64,000 nt of DNA from Marinimicrobium alkaliphilum (GTDB taxonomy: Bacteria; Pseudomonadota; Gammaproteobacteria; Pseudomonadales; Cellvibrionaceae). This document shows, piece by piece, positions 9,518-18,757 of the stretch. The DNA lies in NCBI RefSeq assembly GCF_003259155.1, contig NZ_QGMQ01000004.1:186001-250000 (forward strand), written 5' to 3'. Position 1 is the stretch's first letter. Every line of letters begins with the position of its first letter. Below the pieces are notes generated by a model. It had not been told where the DNA came from, did not search any database, and was given only the letters and a program-made list of their open reading frames with translations. Both the position numbers and the translations under genes were made by a program.

Positions 9518-10914
9518 TAGGTCGCCACGGGTCGGTCGGTGCCCTGGGACTTGTCCGTATTGTCATTCGCGATGATGACGTCGGCTTCAGGGACTGCCAG
9601 CGAAGCCTCTAGGGCCTCGAACTCAAACGGCAAGCTGTCCGACGCTTCCTGGTACTTTTGCTCCAACTGTTCGCGGCTCTGGGCGGCAATCAGCATATCG
9701 GCAATCACGTAGCTATAGGGATCCTGGTCACGCAGATCCGTCAACTGATCGCCCTCTTCCAGCCACACATACACGCGGGTATCCGGTTGCACGTTCTTCT
9801 GAAACGCCGCGATATCCTCCGCCGTCGGTACGCGCTTTGCCACCATGTTCTCATGGCTGTAACGGCGATGAAGGAACTTCGCCGCGCGCTTATAGCGACC
9901 GCTGACCTGGTCAAAACGCGGCCGTTCTCCCAAGGCGACTTGAACAGCCACTTCGTGGTTCGATAAGCCTTTCACTTGTTCAAACAGGTAGGAGTGAGAC
10001 TGCGAGATACGCGGATTGATCTCGATGATCCAGAGCTTATCTGTCTCGTCATCCCAGAAAAACTCGATATTGAAGCAACCGGAATCGAAGCCGATATGCT
10101 CCATAAACCGACAACTCACACTGATGGCCAGCTTCTGCACCGGCTCAGGCGCACAGCTCGGGTATTCATAGCGCTCGAAGCTTTTGCCGTTCGATCCGAT
10201 AACCATATCAATGATGCCGTGGACGTGGCACTTACCGCTTTGCACATACCCTTCCGGGGCCAACTCCCAGCCGCGCACATACTGCTCAGCGATCAGAAAG
10301 TTACCGCTTATTTCGTGCAGCTCCTGGGGCAGCTCGATACGTGCCAGGATGTTATCGAAGGGATCACCCAGCAAGCCGATGGTTCTTCGGATTTTGCTAA
10401 TCGCGTCATCAAACTCCTGCTCGTTGGTTACATGAAAGCCGAGCATGGAACTGTAGCCTTTGATCGGCTTCAACCAGAACGGAAAGGCAACCGTGATCTT
10501 TTCCAGAGCCTTGTCATCAAACGGATCCACAGCACAAAAATCCGGCGTGTGCTCAGGCACCAGACGGCGCTGCTCCAGACGGCTCCAATACTTATGAGAG
10601 CATTTGATCACGGATTCCAAGGTGGGGCCCGGTAGCTGATATTCCTTACACAAAATCGCGTGTAACGCTGCCCCGGGAAAATCCCAGTGACAGACGATAC
10701 CATCAACGCTATCGTACTGGTCCAGTACCATGCGCGCCTTAATGAGCATGGCTTCTATGTCGTAACCGTCCTGGTTCGCGACTTCATCGGTATGTAGCAG
10801 CGCGTGGATATTGATGTCTTCAATATCTCTGATGTCCTCAACATCCGACTGATGCTTGAGGTCGTAGCCGAGGACAAAAATATTCCTTCTCGGTATCTCT
10901 TCGGGGCGTGACAT
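9517..10914 (-). CDS. ATP-grasp ligase of unknown substrate
   Basis: 465 aa. The ATP-grasp core is visible: lysine-containing strand FWLKPIKGYSS (about residue 147) and the metal-binding pair EFFWDD ... WIIEINPRIS (about 272-292). Proteins of this fold join a carboxylate to an amine or thiol through an acyl phosphate. The N-terminal 110 residues form a pre-ATP-grasp-like domain (FVLGYDLKHQSDVEDIRDI). Start ATG 10914 has AAGGAG in place. It is sandwiched between a CocE/NonD hydrolase and a glutaminase, with 30 bp and an overlap respectively. Could be annotated as a biotin-carboxylase-like protein, but no biotin domain is present. Substrate cannot be told from the sequence; an amino acid or peptide acceptor is an inference. 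Confidence 0.85.
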   Translation of the reverse strand: MSRPEEIPRRNIFVLGYDLKHQSDVEDIRDIEDINIHALLHTDEVANQDGYDIEAMLIKARMVLDQYDSVDGIVCHWDFPGAALHAILCKEYQLPGPTLESVIKCSHKYWSRLEQRRLVPEHTPDFCAVDPFDDKALEKITVAFPFWLKPIKGYSSMLGFHVTNEQEFDDAISKIRRTIGLLGDPFDNILARIELPQELHEISGNFLIAEQYVRGWELAPEGYVQSGKCHVHGIIDMVIGSNGKSFERYEYPSCAPEPVQKLAISVSCRFMEHIGFDSGCFNIEFFWDDETDKLWIIEINPRISQSHSYLFEQVKGLSNHEVAVQVALGERPRFDQVSGRYKRAAKFLHRRYSHENMVAKRVPTAEDIAAFQKNVQPDTRVYVWLEEGDQLTDLRDQDPYSYVIADMLIAAQSREQLEQKYQEASDSLPFEFEALEASLAVPEADVIIANDNTDKSQGTDRPVAT

Positions 10915-10944
10915 AAATTCTCCTTACTGCGTGGCAATCTCGTC

Positions 10945-12990
10945 TTACAGATTGTCTCTGGGCAGCGTTTGCTCCCAGTTCTTTGAGAAAATGCGATGAT
11001 CGCCCTCGTAGGCATCCAGTCGCGCGTGTACGTGAAATTCGGTTTCCGTGCAGGTCAAAATCGTGCGGGTCTCCACCTCGACATTCCATTCCTGCGCGCG
11101 CTTTAGCGCCCACTGGGTGTGAGTCTCACCCCGCACGGAGGTAAAATCATCCTCCCGAAAGCTGTACCACTCCCGGGTATAGCGCGAGAGCTCTGTGTCA
11201 GTCTCAGGAATCAAGCGACTGCCCTGGTTGTTGGTCACGATCAGGGTCGAGGTGTTCCTTGCCATATCTTTGTGCACGACCCAGTTGTGCTCCCCCGGGG
11301 CGGTACTGATGATTTCCAGGGGCTGCCCGATCACAGGCTCGTCAAAGGGCCGCAGCGCGTCGTCTTCCGGGCGAGGCTCGCGCAGAGGCAGTACCAGCGT
11401 GCTTTGCGCCGGGTAAACTGTCAGCCTCACCGGCGCAGGAGGCGTCCAGGCCACAGGCCAATATGAGGTTGAAACGGACACGCGAATCACATTTCCGACC
11501 GGTAAACGCTGTGCGATACCGTTCAGCGGAATCTCGACCCGGTAACGCCGATGCGGCTCGAGTGGCTGGGGGTCGGCACTGCCGTCCCGGTGGGTCAGAT
11601 TCAGTAAGCCATAGGTTATCCGGGTAGACTTGCCGCTCGGGCGCACATCCGACAAACGCACGGCGACCATGGCTTGGGGTTTATCAACGGATAGTTCCAG
11701 CTCGAGCACCGGCCTCCCGGCAATCTCAACAACCTGCTCCAGCGGGTCGCTGCTGAAGACCATCGACCCCCCGTCATCCTCGCGTTGGTCTCCGGGCAGA
11801 TCCGGGGCCGCCGCATAAGAGCACCACTTACCGGCAGACAGACCAACGCCCAGTGGCGACTGCACCACCTGTTCGTCAAACCCGCGGCGTTCACGCTCTG
11901 GTGCTTCCCCATCCGAGGGCAACCGGATATGGCCCCGGGTCAGGGGACAGCGCTTGTCCGTAATGTTGCTCGACGGCCAGCCGGGTTCGCTGATCCAGCG
12001 CCCCGGACGCTCCTCGTACGCGAAGTACGGCGGCACACTGTCCTGTGACCAGGCGCGCAATGCCGGCTCGTCCATAATTCCCGTCTCTATGCCTTTAAGC
12101 CAGTAGTCCCACCAGCGCAAGGCTTCCTGCAAAAAACCAATGGCGGGCCCAGGAATCCCCTTATGCGGGTAGAGGTGCCCCCACGGGCCGATCAAGCCTT
12201 TACAGGGCGCCTCCAAATGCTCCAGCAAACGAAATACCGCGTTGGTAAAACCGTCCGCCCAGCCGCCAATGGCATAAACCGGGCACTGAATTGCGGAAAA
12301 ATTTTCACACACCGAGGCCGTCGACCAATAGGCGTTGCGGTGCTGATGCGCCAGCCACTTCATAATCCAGGGATCGTTTTCCTGCAAACGCTCCAGCCAC
12401 ATGGCGCGCCATTTATCGCCGACCACGGCCGGGTCCGGCGGCAGACTGTTGAAGCCAAACATCACCGTCGCTTCGGACAGGTTGTCGCCCAAAAGGCACC
12501 CGCCCATGTAATGCATATTATTGTCGTAAAGGTCGTCGCTGGCGCAGGCGCTGATGATGGCTGTAAGCGCGGGCGGCCCCCGGGCAGCCACCTGCAGGCT
12601 ATTGAACCCACCCCATGAGATGCCCATCATGCCCACCTTGCCATCGCACCATGCCTGCTCAGCGATCCAGGCAATGGCTTTCACGGCGTCCAACTGCTCG
12701 ATCTGGGTGTACTCGTCAAGCAACAAACCTTCCGAGTCACCACTGCCACGCATATCGATTCGCACACAGGCGTAGCCATGCCCCGCCAGATAGTTGAAGT
12801 TCTCCGCATCGCGAGCGCGGGTTATATCCCGCTTACGATAAGGGATATATTCCATAATCGCAGGCACCGGAACGCTGTCGGCTCCCTCAGGCAGCCAAAT
12901 CCGCGCCGCCAGCAGGGTTCCGTCGTCCATACGAATAAACGTGTTCTCGATGATGCGAACCTTGTAGGGACAGGCTGCCACTGTTCTCAT
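10945..12990 (-). CDS. CocE/NonD (X-Pro dipeptidyl-peptidase S15) family hydrolase
   Basis: 681 aa from ATG 12990, which has AAGGAG five bases upstream; the longer frame starts at a TTG without support. N-terminal alpha/beta-hydrolase fold with the nucleophile motif GISWGG (about residue 120), conserved PYRKRD and RIDMRGSGDSEG, GGWADGFTNAV, and acid/His region (GPWGHLYPHKG). The C-terminal half is the jelly-roll domain of the family (PVLELELSVDKPQAMVAVRLSDV). Members hydrolyse esters, amides or proline peptides (cocaine esterase, acylases). No signal peptide, so cytoplasmic, consistent with acting on something imported by the NCS1-type transporter of the same cluster. Confidence 0.92.
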   Translation of the reverse strand: MRTVAACPYKVRIIENTFIRMDDGTLLAARIWLPEGADSVPVPAIMEYIPYRKRDITRARDAENFNYLAGHGYACVRIDMRGSGDSEGLLLDEYTQIEQLDAVKAIAWIAEQAWCDGKVGMMGISWGGFNSLQVAARGPPALTAIISACASDDLYDNNMHYMGGCLLGDNLSEATVMFGFNSLPPDPAVVGDKWRAMWLERLQENDPWIMKWLAHQHRNAYWSTASVCENFSAIQCPVYAIGGWADGFTNAVFRLLEHLEAPCKGLIGPWGHLYPHKGIPGPAIGFLQEALRWWDYWLKGIETGIMDEPALRAWSQDSVPPYFAYEERPGRWISEPGWPSSNITDKRCPLTRGHIRLPSDGEAPERERRGFDEQVVQSPLGVGLSAGKWCSYAAAPDLPGDQREDDGGSMVFSSDPLEQVVEIAGRPVLELELSVDKPQAMVAVRLSDVRPSGKSTRITYGLLNLTHRDGSADPQPLEPHRRYRVEIPLNGIAQRLPVGNVIRVSVSTSYWPVAWTPPAPVRLTVYPAQSTLVLPLREPRPEDDALRPFDEPVIGQPLEIISTAPGEHNWVVHKDMARNTSTLIVTNNQGSRLIPETDTELSRYTREWYSFREDDFTSVRGETHTQWALKRAQEWNVEVETRTILTCTETEFHVHARLDAYEGDHRIFSKNWEQTLPRDNL

Positions 12991-13247
12991 ACCATCTCCT
13001 TGCTGATTGTCACCCTGCGACAAACGGTACTCGCTGACACATCAGCCAATGAAAATGGTGTCCCCACAGGATGTGGAAAGCTGAAACAATGATTGAGGCT
13101 AACACTATTAAGAAGAGGAGTTCTGTGGGAGAGCGTACAGAGGGTAGGACGCATCGAGGCGTGACAAAGGGGAGTATCGCTCACGCCGTCCTTTGGGCGG
13201 CCATCGGCAGACGCACCGCCCGGCCTTCACCGGCCTGGACAGCGGTG

Positions 13248-14279
13248 TTAAAAGATCTTATCCAGTTGCGCGCGATAGCGCTCAAAGGCCTCGAACTGCG
13301 GCATATGGCCGACGTCGTCAAGCTCATACAGATACCCTTGAGGAATGCGTTCAACGGCGGCTTTTCCGAGCTGATCGAAACGACCCAGCTCATACTCCAC
13401 ACCGTCCTTCTTCCACCCTCGCCCGGGGCCAGTGGTATCTCGGGTTCCGATAATCAAATGGGTCGGCACCGCTAACTGATCGAACTCGTTGACCACGCTA
13501 CCGGTGAAAATCATGTCAAAGGTCAGCGCATTGTTCCAGGCGATGCGCTCCCAGTCCGGGCCGTTCAACCAACCGGCATGCATCTGAATCAGCGCTTCAT
13601 ACGCTTCGGACCATTTGCCGTCGTAGTAATGCTCACGCTGATAGCTGCGCACCTGATCAATGGTTTTGTCGAGTTCGTTGTCGTAGAAAAAGGCGGGATC
13701 CTGGTACTCCACGTACCGCAGGTAATCCTCCAAACCAATCGGATTGACCAACACCAATGCCTTGACCCGATCGGAATGGTTCAGAGCATAGCGAGTCGCG
13801 AGCATACCGCCCATGGAATGTCCCATCACGATCAGATCATCGATCTCCAGCGCATCCACCAGCTTCTGGGTATTATTGACCAGCCCCTCCAGCGTAAACT
13901 GATAATGCGCGGGCTTGGAGGACTTCCCGAAGCCGATCTGGTCGGGCATCAGCACCCCGTAGCCTTTTTCATGAAGGTAGTTCGCCGTATCTTCCCAATA
14001 ATCAGCCGCGAAGTTTTTGCCATGCAATAACACCACCGTCGGCCGCTGCTTTTTGCCAGGCAAATACATGTAAGCCATTTCCAGGCGCTGACGCTGACTT
14101 TCAAACCCAAAGGTCTGTACCTCAAAGGGATAGGGGTAACCTTCAAGGCGAGCATCGTATACAGGCACCTCATCGGCGAACACCGAAGGCGCTACGAGGG
14201 ACAGACAGGCGACACACGCCAGCGAAGCCCAGCAAAGCGTGCGTGCCTTTTTTGCGACGCCACGGTGATGATTTCTCAT
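13248..14279 (-). CDS. Secreted alpha/beta hydrolase
   Basis: 343 aa from ATG 14279 (AGGAG five bases upstream); the ORF can be read 22 codons further up but without a ribosome site. Signal peptide at residues 1-35 (basic MRNHHRGVAKKAR, hydrophobic LACVACLSLVA, AxA-like end SVFADE). Catalytic elements: LLHGKNF oxyanion strand, nucleophile GHSMGGM (about residue 145), DxxGxGxS-like QIGFGKSS, acid near GTRDTTGPG, and His in DVGHMPQFE (about 330). Probable periplasmic or exported esterase, lactonase or peptidase. It lies between the transporter and the CocE-type hydrolase; together they may process one compound outside and inside the cell. Confidence 0.9.
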   Translation of the reverse strand: MRNHHRGVAKKARTLCWASLACVACLSLVAPSVFADEVPVYDARLEGYPYPFEVQTFGFESQRQRLEMAYMYLPGKKQRPTVVLLHGKNFAADYWEDTANYLHEKGYGVLMPDQIGFGKSSKPAHYQFTLEGLVNNTQKLVDALEIDDLIVMGHSMGGMLATRYALNHSDRVKALVLVNPIGLEDYLRYVEYQDPAFFYDNELDKTIDQVRSYQREHYYDGKWSEAYEALIQMHAGWLNGPDWERIAWNNALTFDMIFTGSVVNEFDQLAVPTHLIIGTRDTTGPGRGWKKDGVEYELGRFDQLGKAAVERIPQGYLYELDDVGHMPQFEAFERYRAQLDKIF

Positions 14280-14372
14280 GAGTGCTCCTGATAGTCGCCT
14301 GAACAGAACTGTCCCAAATCTAGCAAGAGTAAGCCTCGAATACAACGTGGCATTGATGACAGCAGAACGCTC

Positions 14373-16049
14373 TCACACAGCGGACTTCGGTTGGCGCTCC
14401 TTCATCACAGACCAGAGGGTTGCTGACACCATGTAGGCGATAGACGGTAATAACAGCCAGTTGTGCACCAGCGTGATGTCTCCGGTACGCAGAGCGCCGA
14501 TACCCAGTCCCAGACACACCAAGAGCGACAGCAAGGCGACAAGTCCCGCCACAACCTGCCCTTTGGGCACCGACACGATCGCTTGGTTTGCCCGCTGGTG
14601 TGCAGCAACCTCCAGGTAGCGCTGCTCCTGCTCACGCCGCTCGTCTTCGGCGTGCTCGAGCGCTTCGGCCTGTTCACGGTACGCCTCTCGCCCGCCCGCC
14701 AGAGACGCCATCCCGATATACAGGAGTGTTGCAGTGACCCAGACCGGCAGCAACAGGAAGAACAGGTGCAACCCCCATTGGCTGAAACCCCAAGCCGCCG
14801 CCAATGACAGTACCCAAGCCAGAAGCGCCGGCCAATTTAAATAGCCGCCCCGATAATGATTCCAGTAACGCGTTAGCCCCAGGCGCGGGAACAGCCAATG
14901 CTCCGCCACGATCACGGCACCGACGGGTGCCAGAATCAGGCCCATCAAGCCAACAAAATCCAGCAACTGGGTAAACACAAAGGGGAAGCAGGCAATCACC
15001 GTCGTGACGGCACCGGTAATGGCCGTCACGACGGTACGATTCCAGCACGGTCGCAGGGAATGAAAGGCCAGGCCGGCGCGGTAGATGGTCGGATTGGAGG
15101 TGGTCCAACCGGCAATAATCACCACGATAATGCCGGTAGCACCCAGGGCCTGAAAAGCGACAGCACCCGCATCCAGTTCGACAATGGAGGTCTTGAGCAT
15201 ATAGGCGGCACCGGCACCCATGATCCCTGCGCATACCCACGCCATATAATGGCCAATGAACATGCCCAGGGCGGATAAAAAGCCGTAGCTGGACTTACGC
15301 GCGTAGCGCAACAGGGTCATATCCGACAAACCACCGTGCATGGCCAGATTGGCCACCCAGGCGAACGCCGCCACATGCCAGGCATTGAGGCCGCTGTCTG
15401 AGCCCTGCCAAATATGGGTCTCGGCAATGGTCATAAAACGCGCCCAGGCGCCCTGCCCCGCCAGCTCCGAGGTACTTGCACTGAGCACCGCATAAAGCGT
15501 GAGCGCGCCTACAATAAACATCAGAATCATCCAGGGTGCGCATACCTGAGCGAAAATGGCCACACGCCGAAACCCCTTGACCGCAATCATGGTCACCATA
15601 GCACCCACCGCCAGTGCCACGAACACGAAACTGATGCTGGTGGGATACCAATTGACCTGGACGGGAATATTGAAAAGAATTCGTGCCGCCGATGCCGAGA
15701 CCGTAATCATAGCGCCCGCCAGTACACAGAACAGAATACCGTTGACCACACTGTAGAGGTTGATAATGCCCTTGCCGCCGATACGTTCAAGGTAGGCGTA
15801 CAGGGTTAACCGGGTATTAACGGCAATCGGCGCGCAGATCAAACCCCAGGTCAGCACCGCGAGCAGGTTGCCCCACAACAGGCCCCAGAGAATATCCTGA
15901 GTGCTTACGCCCCAGGCGACAAAGGCAGCGCCAATCACAAACTCGGTGCCGGCTACATGTTCGCCCGAATAGTTGGCGGCGAAGTGGCGCGCGGGCTCCA
16001 GACGTTCCGGCTGTACCGGGGATCGCTCGAATTCATTATTATCTGACAT
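14373..16049 (-). CDS. NCS1-family (purine-cytosine permease-like) transporter
   Basis: About 558 aa with twelve predicted hydrophobic segments. The first, NYSGEHVAGTEFVIGAAF then WGVSTQDILWG, and NPTIYRAGLAF around residue 315, are typical of nucleobase:cation symporter-1 proteins (cytosine, hydantoin, thiamine precursor or allantoin uptake). After the last core helices there is a charged cytoplasmic loop (EQAEALEHAEDERREQEQR, about 470-490) and two more helices, a C-terminal addition not usual for CodB-type proteins. ATG 16049 has GGCGAG six bases upstream; ATG 16055 is an alternative. First gene of the cluster that leads to the glutaminase gene. Substrate unknown. Confidence 0.88.
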   Translation of the reverse strand: MSDNNEFERSPVQPERLEPARHFAANYSGEHVAGTEFVIGAAFVAWGVSTQDILWGLLWGNLLAVLTWGLICAPIAVNTRLTLYAYLERIGGKGIINLYSVVNGILFCVLAGAMITVSASAARILFNIPVQVNWYPTSISFVFVALAVGAMVTMIAVKGFRRVAIFAQVCAPWMILMFIVGALTLYAVLSASTSELAGQGAWARFMTIAETHIWQGSDSGLNAWHVAAFAWVANLAMHGGLSDMTLLRYARKSSYGFLSALGMFIGHYMAWVCAGIMGAGAAYMLKTSIVELDAGAVAFQALGATGIIVVIIAGWTTSNPTIYRAGLAFHSLRPCWNRTVVTAITGAVTTVIACFPFVFTQLLDFVGLMGLILAPVGAVIVAEHWLFPRLGLTRYWNHYRGGYLNWPALLAWVLSLAAAWGFSQWGLHLFFLLLPVWVTATLLYIGMASLAGGREAYREQAEALEHAEDERREQEQRYLEVAAHQRANQAIVSVPKGQVVAGLVALLSLLVCLGLGIGALRTGDITLVHNWLLLPSIAYMVSATLWSVMKERQPKSAV

Positions 16050-16104
16050 ACTCATCTCGCCTGGGAGGTGGTCTCGCCGACCCCAATATCAATCATTTAT
16101 AGTC

Positions 16105-16132
16105 AATATAATACATATACATTCAACTTCAA
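16105..16132 (-). promoter_or_regulatory. Candidate promoter of the NCS1 transporter cluster
   Basis: On the minus strand TTGAAG (16127-16132), 16 bases, then TATATT (16105-16110), in a strongly AT-rich stretch 56 bp before the transporter start. It fits a sigma-70 promoter read from sequence only. Confidence 0.4.
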
Positions 16133-16244
16133 TCAATTCAAGATGGCACCGCTTCTACCGACAGTCACCCTCGGTACAGGAAGAATCAGCAGGTATTGGT
16201 GGGTTTTGGCGTGTTCGACGGGCAAACAAATAAAGCATCGAGCA

Positions 16245-16270
16245 AAAAGAAAGGGCGCATGGCGCCCTTT
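16245..16270 (-). terminator. Rho-independent terminator of the beta-helix lipoprotein gene
   Basis: Perfect 9-bp stem (AAAGGGCGC / GCGCCCTTT, loop of 3) followed on the minus strand by CTTTTTG. It lies 33 bp after the stop of the gene at 16303-18516 and separates it from the NCS1 cluster promoter. Confidence 0.8.
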
Positions 16271-16302
16271 CGTCTTTACTGATGAGGGAGAATCAGACTC
16301 AC

Positions 16303-18516
16303 TCAGGGGCGGTATTCAAAAGCCCCGATGTCCGGTGCCGCCCCCTCAAATGGGCGCTCTATATCAACACCGCCATCAATCATCATGCTGCCCAAGGCCG
16401 GACGCATAACATCAATATCCGGTAAGGAGCCATCGGCCTGACGTGGGCCCTTGGCCGCCTCCACCGATGTGCTGAGCAGCATGGATTCATTTGGGCTACT
16501 CGCGGCTTGCCAGCTATTGCCTTCCATAACCGCACCGCTCGGGTAGTTGTTGCCCTGCCCGGTATTGATACTCAGATTGTTGTAGAAGCGATACTGCTTA
16601 CTGGCGTCTGCCGGGTTCCTGGGAAAATCGAAATTTCTCCAGCCATTACCGACCGAGGTATTGTGCGCAAGGGTCAGCGCTCCCGTGTTGTTGTTATTGT
16701 CAAAACCGCGCCAGATATTGCTGAACGAGACGTTGCGGTAAACGATATGATCGCCTGGCTCATGGTTGCCACCCAGCTTGAAGCCGTTACCGCCGCCATC
16801 GAACTCATCCGGATTGCCAAATACTTCGGCATCGCCGTTTCCGAAGGCCCAGTTCTTATACATCACGACCGGGTGGAGCGTGCGCCATAAGTCGTAGCCA
16901 TCATCGGAGTTCTCCCAGGCACGGTTGCCGTACAGCATATTGCCGGGGCCGACACCATTGAATTTGACCCCAAAGCCATCGGCGTTGTTACCAATACGTT
17001 CATCAGGGTTGTTCACCAGGCGGCGACGGCCATCGTTAAAGTTGTGGTAACTGTCGCAGTTCATTACCAGATTATTGGAGGCCGTACCGGCCATATGAAT
17101 CCCGGTATCGTAGTTGTTGTGAGCCACCAAGCGCTCCAGGCGGTTGTGGCTACCATCCATACGGATACCGTTGTGGCCTGCGTAGCGAATGGTCAGGCCG
17201 TACAAATGCCAATGGTTGGCATTGAGGCGAATACCGCTCTGATTGCCGTCGGTAACCTGACCATCAAAATCCAGAATCGGCGTTTCGCCAGGATAGGCAA
17301 AGACCGTTATCGGATGCTCAGCTGTGCCATTGCGGCTGGTGCCGATACTGACGGGATCAGTGCTGGCGTAAACACCATCGCGCATGACAATGACATCGCC
17401 GGGTTGAGCGTTGGCGACGGCGTGATGCAGCGTCGCAAAAGGGGCGCTTTGAGTGCCGTCGGCACTGTTGTCGCCATCCGGTGCAACGTAGAAAGTACGC
17501 AGCCCCGTGGGAATGACATCATGGGGTGTCGGCGTGGGCGCTTCCGGCACAGTGAACACGTAGGGTTCAGGCATCGGAGGGCAGCCGGCCTCGTCGTCAG
17601 AGCTACCATAGCCAACCACGCAACCGAGATCTTCCGGCAGTTGATCCTGCACTTCTGCAGGGCTGTAGGCGCCGGTGTCTGTCCAGATGACCCAATCGAC
17701 AGCCCCTCTGTAGGCACTGCCTCCACCGTCACCTATACGGATAAAATTGTCACCGTCATTATTGGTGGGGCGCATGATCACACCGTTGAGTTGAATCAGG
17801 GGTGTCATGCTGTCACTGGTGTAAACCGACACATTACCGATCGTCGCGCTCGTTAACGTAATGGCCACCTGATAGATCCGGAAACGGGTCATGTCCAGAC
17901 CGGAGCCGCTCACTGAGGTGTCGTTATCGGCCCGCTCCAGCTGTACGCCGGCGTTGCCACCATCAGCACGGAAAATTGTTTTCAGGCGACTACCCGGCAG
18001 ACCTTCGTCAGCCAAAGCCACCTCAATCTCCAATACCCGAAAATTGTCACTATTACCGGTAATCCCGGCAATAAATGTAAAGTGCTTGGGGTACTCACCG
18101 TCGGCAGGCGCCACACCATTTAACTGAGCGAGCAAGCGATCGTTGTCATTGGCAGTGCTGTCAAAAGTCACCGTGCCATCGCCGACGACCGTAAAGAAAT
18201 CCGCCTCCGGAGGTTGGGCAAGCCCGAATTCAAACTGGCTGCTGCTGCCGTCTGCCAGGGTAATGGAGCCAGCCGCTACGGGATGGTGATTGGCATTGTA
18301 AGCTGACCAGCCCAGGGGGTTGTCTGCGGGCACACTACTGCTGGAAGAGCTGTCGCTGGAATCCTCAGAACTTGAGCTGCTTTCTGAAGAACTGCTATCT
18401 GATGAGGTACTTTCTGAAGAACTACTGGATGATGGGTCGTCGTTGCTAGAACTACCGCCGCAAGCGACGAGTATACTCATGAAGGCCAGGATCAGGCCAA
18501 GCGTAAAGGGTCTCAT
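16303..18516 (-). CDS. Lipoprotein with right-handed beta-helix, probable PL9-type polysaccharide lyase
   Basis: 737 aa from ATG 18516 (AGAGGA six bases upstream). Residues 1-20 are a lipoprotein signal with lipobox LVAC; residues about 25-65 are almost pure Ser/Glu/Asp linker, typical of secreted carbohydrate enzymes in Cellvibrio-like bacteria. Residues about 75-290 look like a beta-sandwich (laminin-G/CBM-like). From TFYVAPDGDNSADGT (about 340) the sequence is a parallel beta-helix with DGVYA, HWHLYGLTIRYAGHNGIRM, NNYDTGIHMAG and NADGFGVKF turns, as in PL9 pectate lyases, where Asp/Asn ladders bind calcium. Anchored to a membrane and likely facing outward, it would cut acidic plant or algal polysaccharide. 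PL9 assignment is by pattern; other beta-helix lyases are possible. Confidence 0.82.
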   Translation of the reverse strand: MRPFTLGLILAFMSILVACGGSSSNDDPSSSSSSESTSSDSSSSESSSSSEDSSDSSSSSSVPADNPLGWSAYNANHHPVAAGSITLADGSSSQFEFGLAQPPEADFFTVVGDGTVTFDSTANDNDRLLAQLNGVAPADGEYPKHFTFIAGITGNSDNFRVLEIEVALADEGLPGSRLKTIFRADGGNAGVQLERADNDTSVSGSGLDMTRFRIYQVAITLTSATIGNVSVYTSDSMTPLIQLNGVIMRPTNNDGDNFIRIGDGGGSAYRGAVDWVIWTDTGAYSPAEVQDQLPEDLGCVVGYGSSDDEAGCPPMPEPYVFTVPEAPTPTPHDVIPTGLRTFYVAPDGDNSADGTQSAPFATLHHAVANAQPGDVIVMRDGVYASTDPVSIGTSRNGTAEHPITVFAYPGETPILDFDGQVTDGNQSGIRLNANHWHLYGLTIRYAGHNGIRMDGSHNRLERLVAHNNYDTGIHMAGTASNNLVMNCDSYHNFNDGRRRLVNNPDERIGNNADGFGVKFNGVGPGNMLYGNRAWENSDDGYDLWRTLHPVVMYKNWAFGNGDAEVFGNPDEFDGGGNGFKLGGNHEPGDHIVYRNVSFSNIWRGFDNNNNTGALTLAHNTSVGNGWRNFDFPRNPADASKQYRFYNNLSINTGQGNNYPSGAVMEGNSWQAASSPNESMLLSTSVEAAKGPRQADGSLPDIDVMRPALGSMMIDGGVDIERPFEGAAPDIGAFEYRP

Positions 18517-18757
18517 AACGTGTCCTCTTGGCACATAACCCAGGCACTAACCAGGCCCCAGGCTCTGCGCTCGATTGTTTTTTTGGTTATTAGTGTTGTG
18601 GTTTTTTCCACCACAACCGGAGCAGTCTAGCATGACTGACAAAGAGATATCACCACGCCTCAACACCAAACTGATGGCCGCTGATGTCGCATTATCACGC
18701 ATAAACATCCGTGCAAATTGAAATTGCACACTGCGGATGCAAAGTGGGAACGTTGCC

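Noticed and set aside
18593-18618. GTTGTGGT/ACCACAAC hairpin as terminator of the beta-lactamase gene
   Set aside because: Downstream on the minus strand there is no T-run after the stem, and it is about 140 bp from the stop. Left unassigned.
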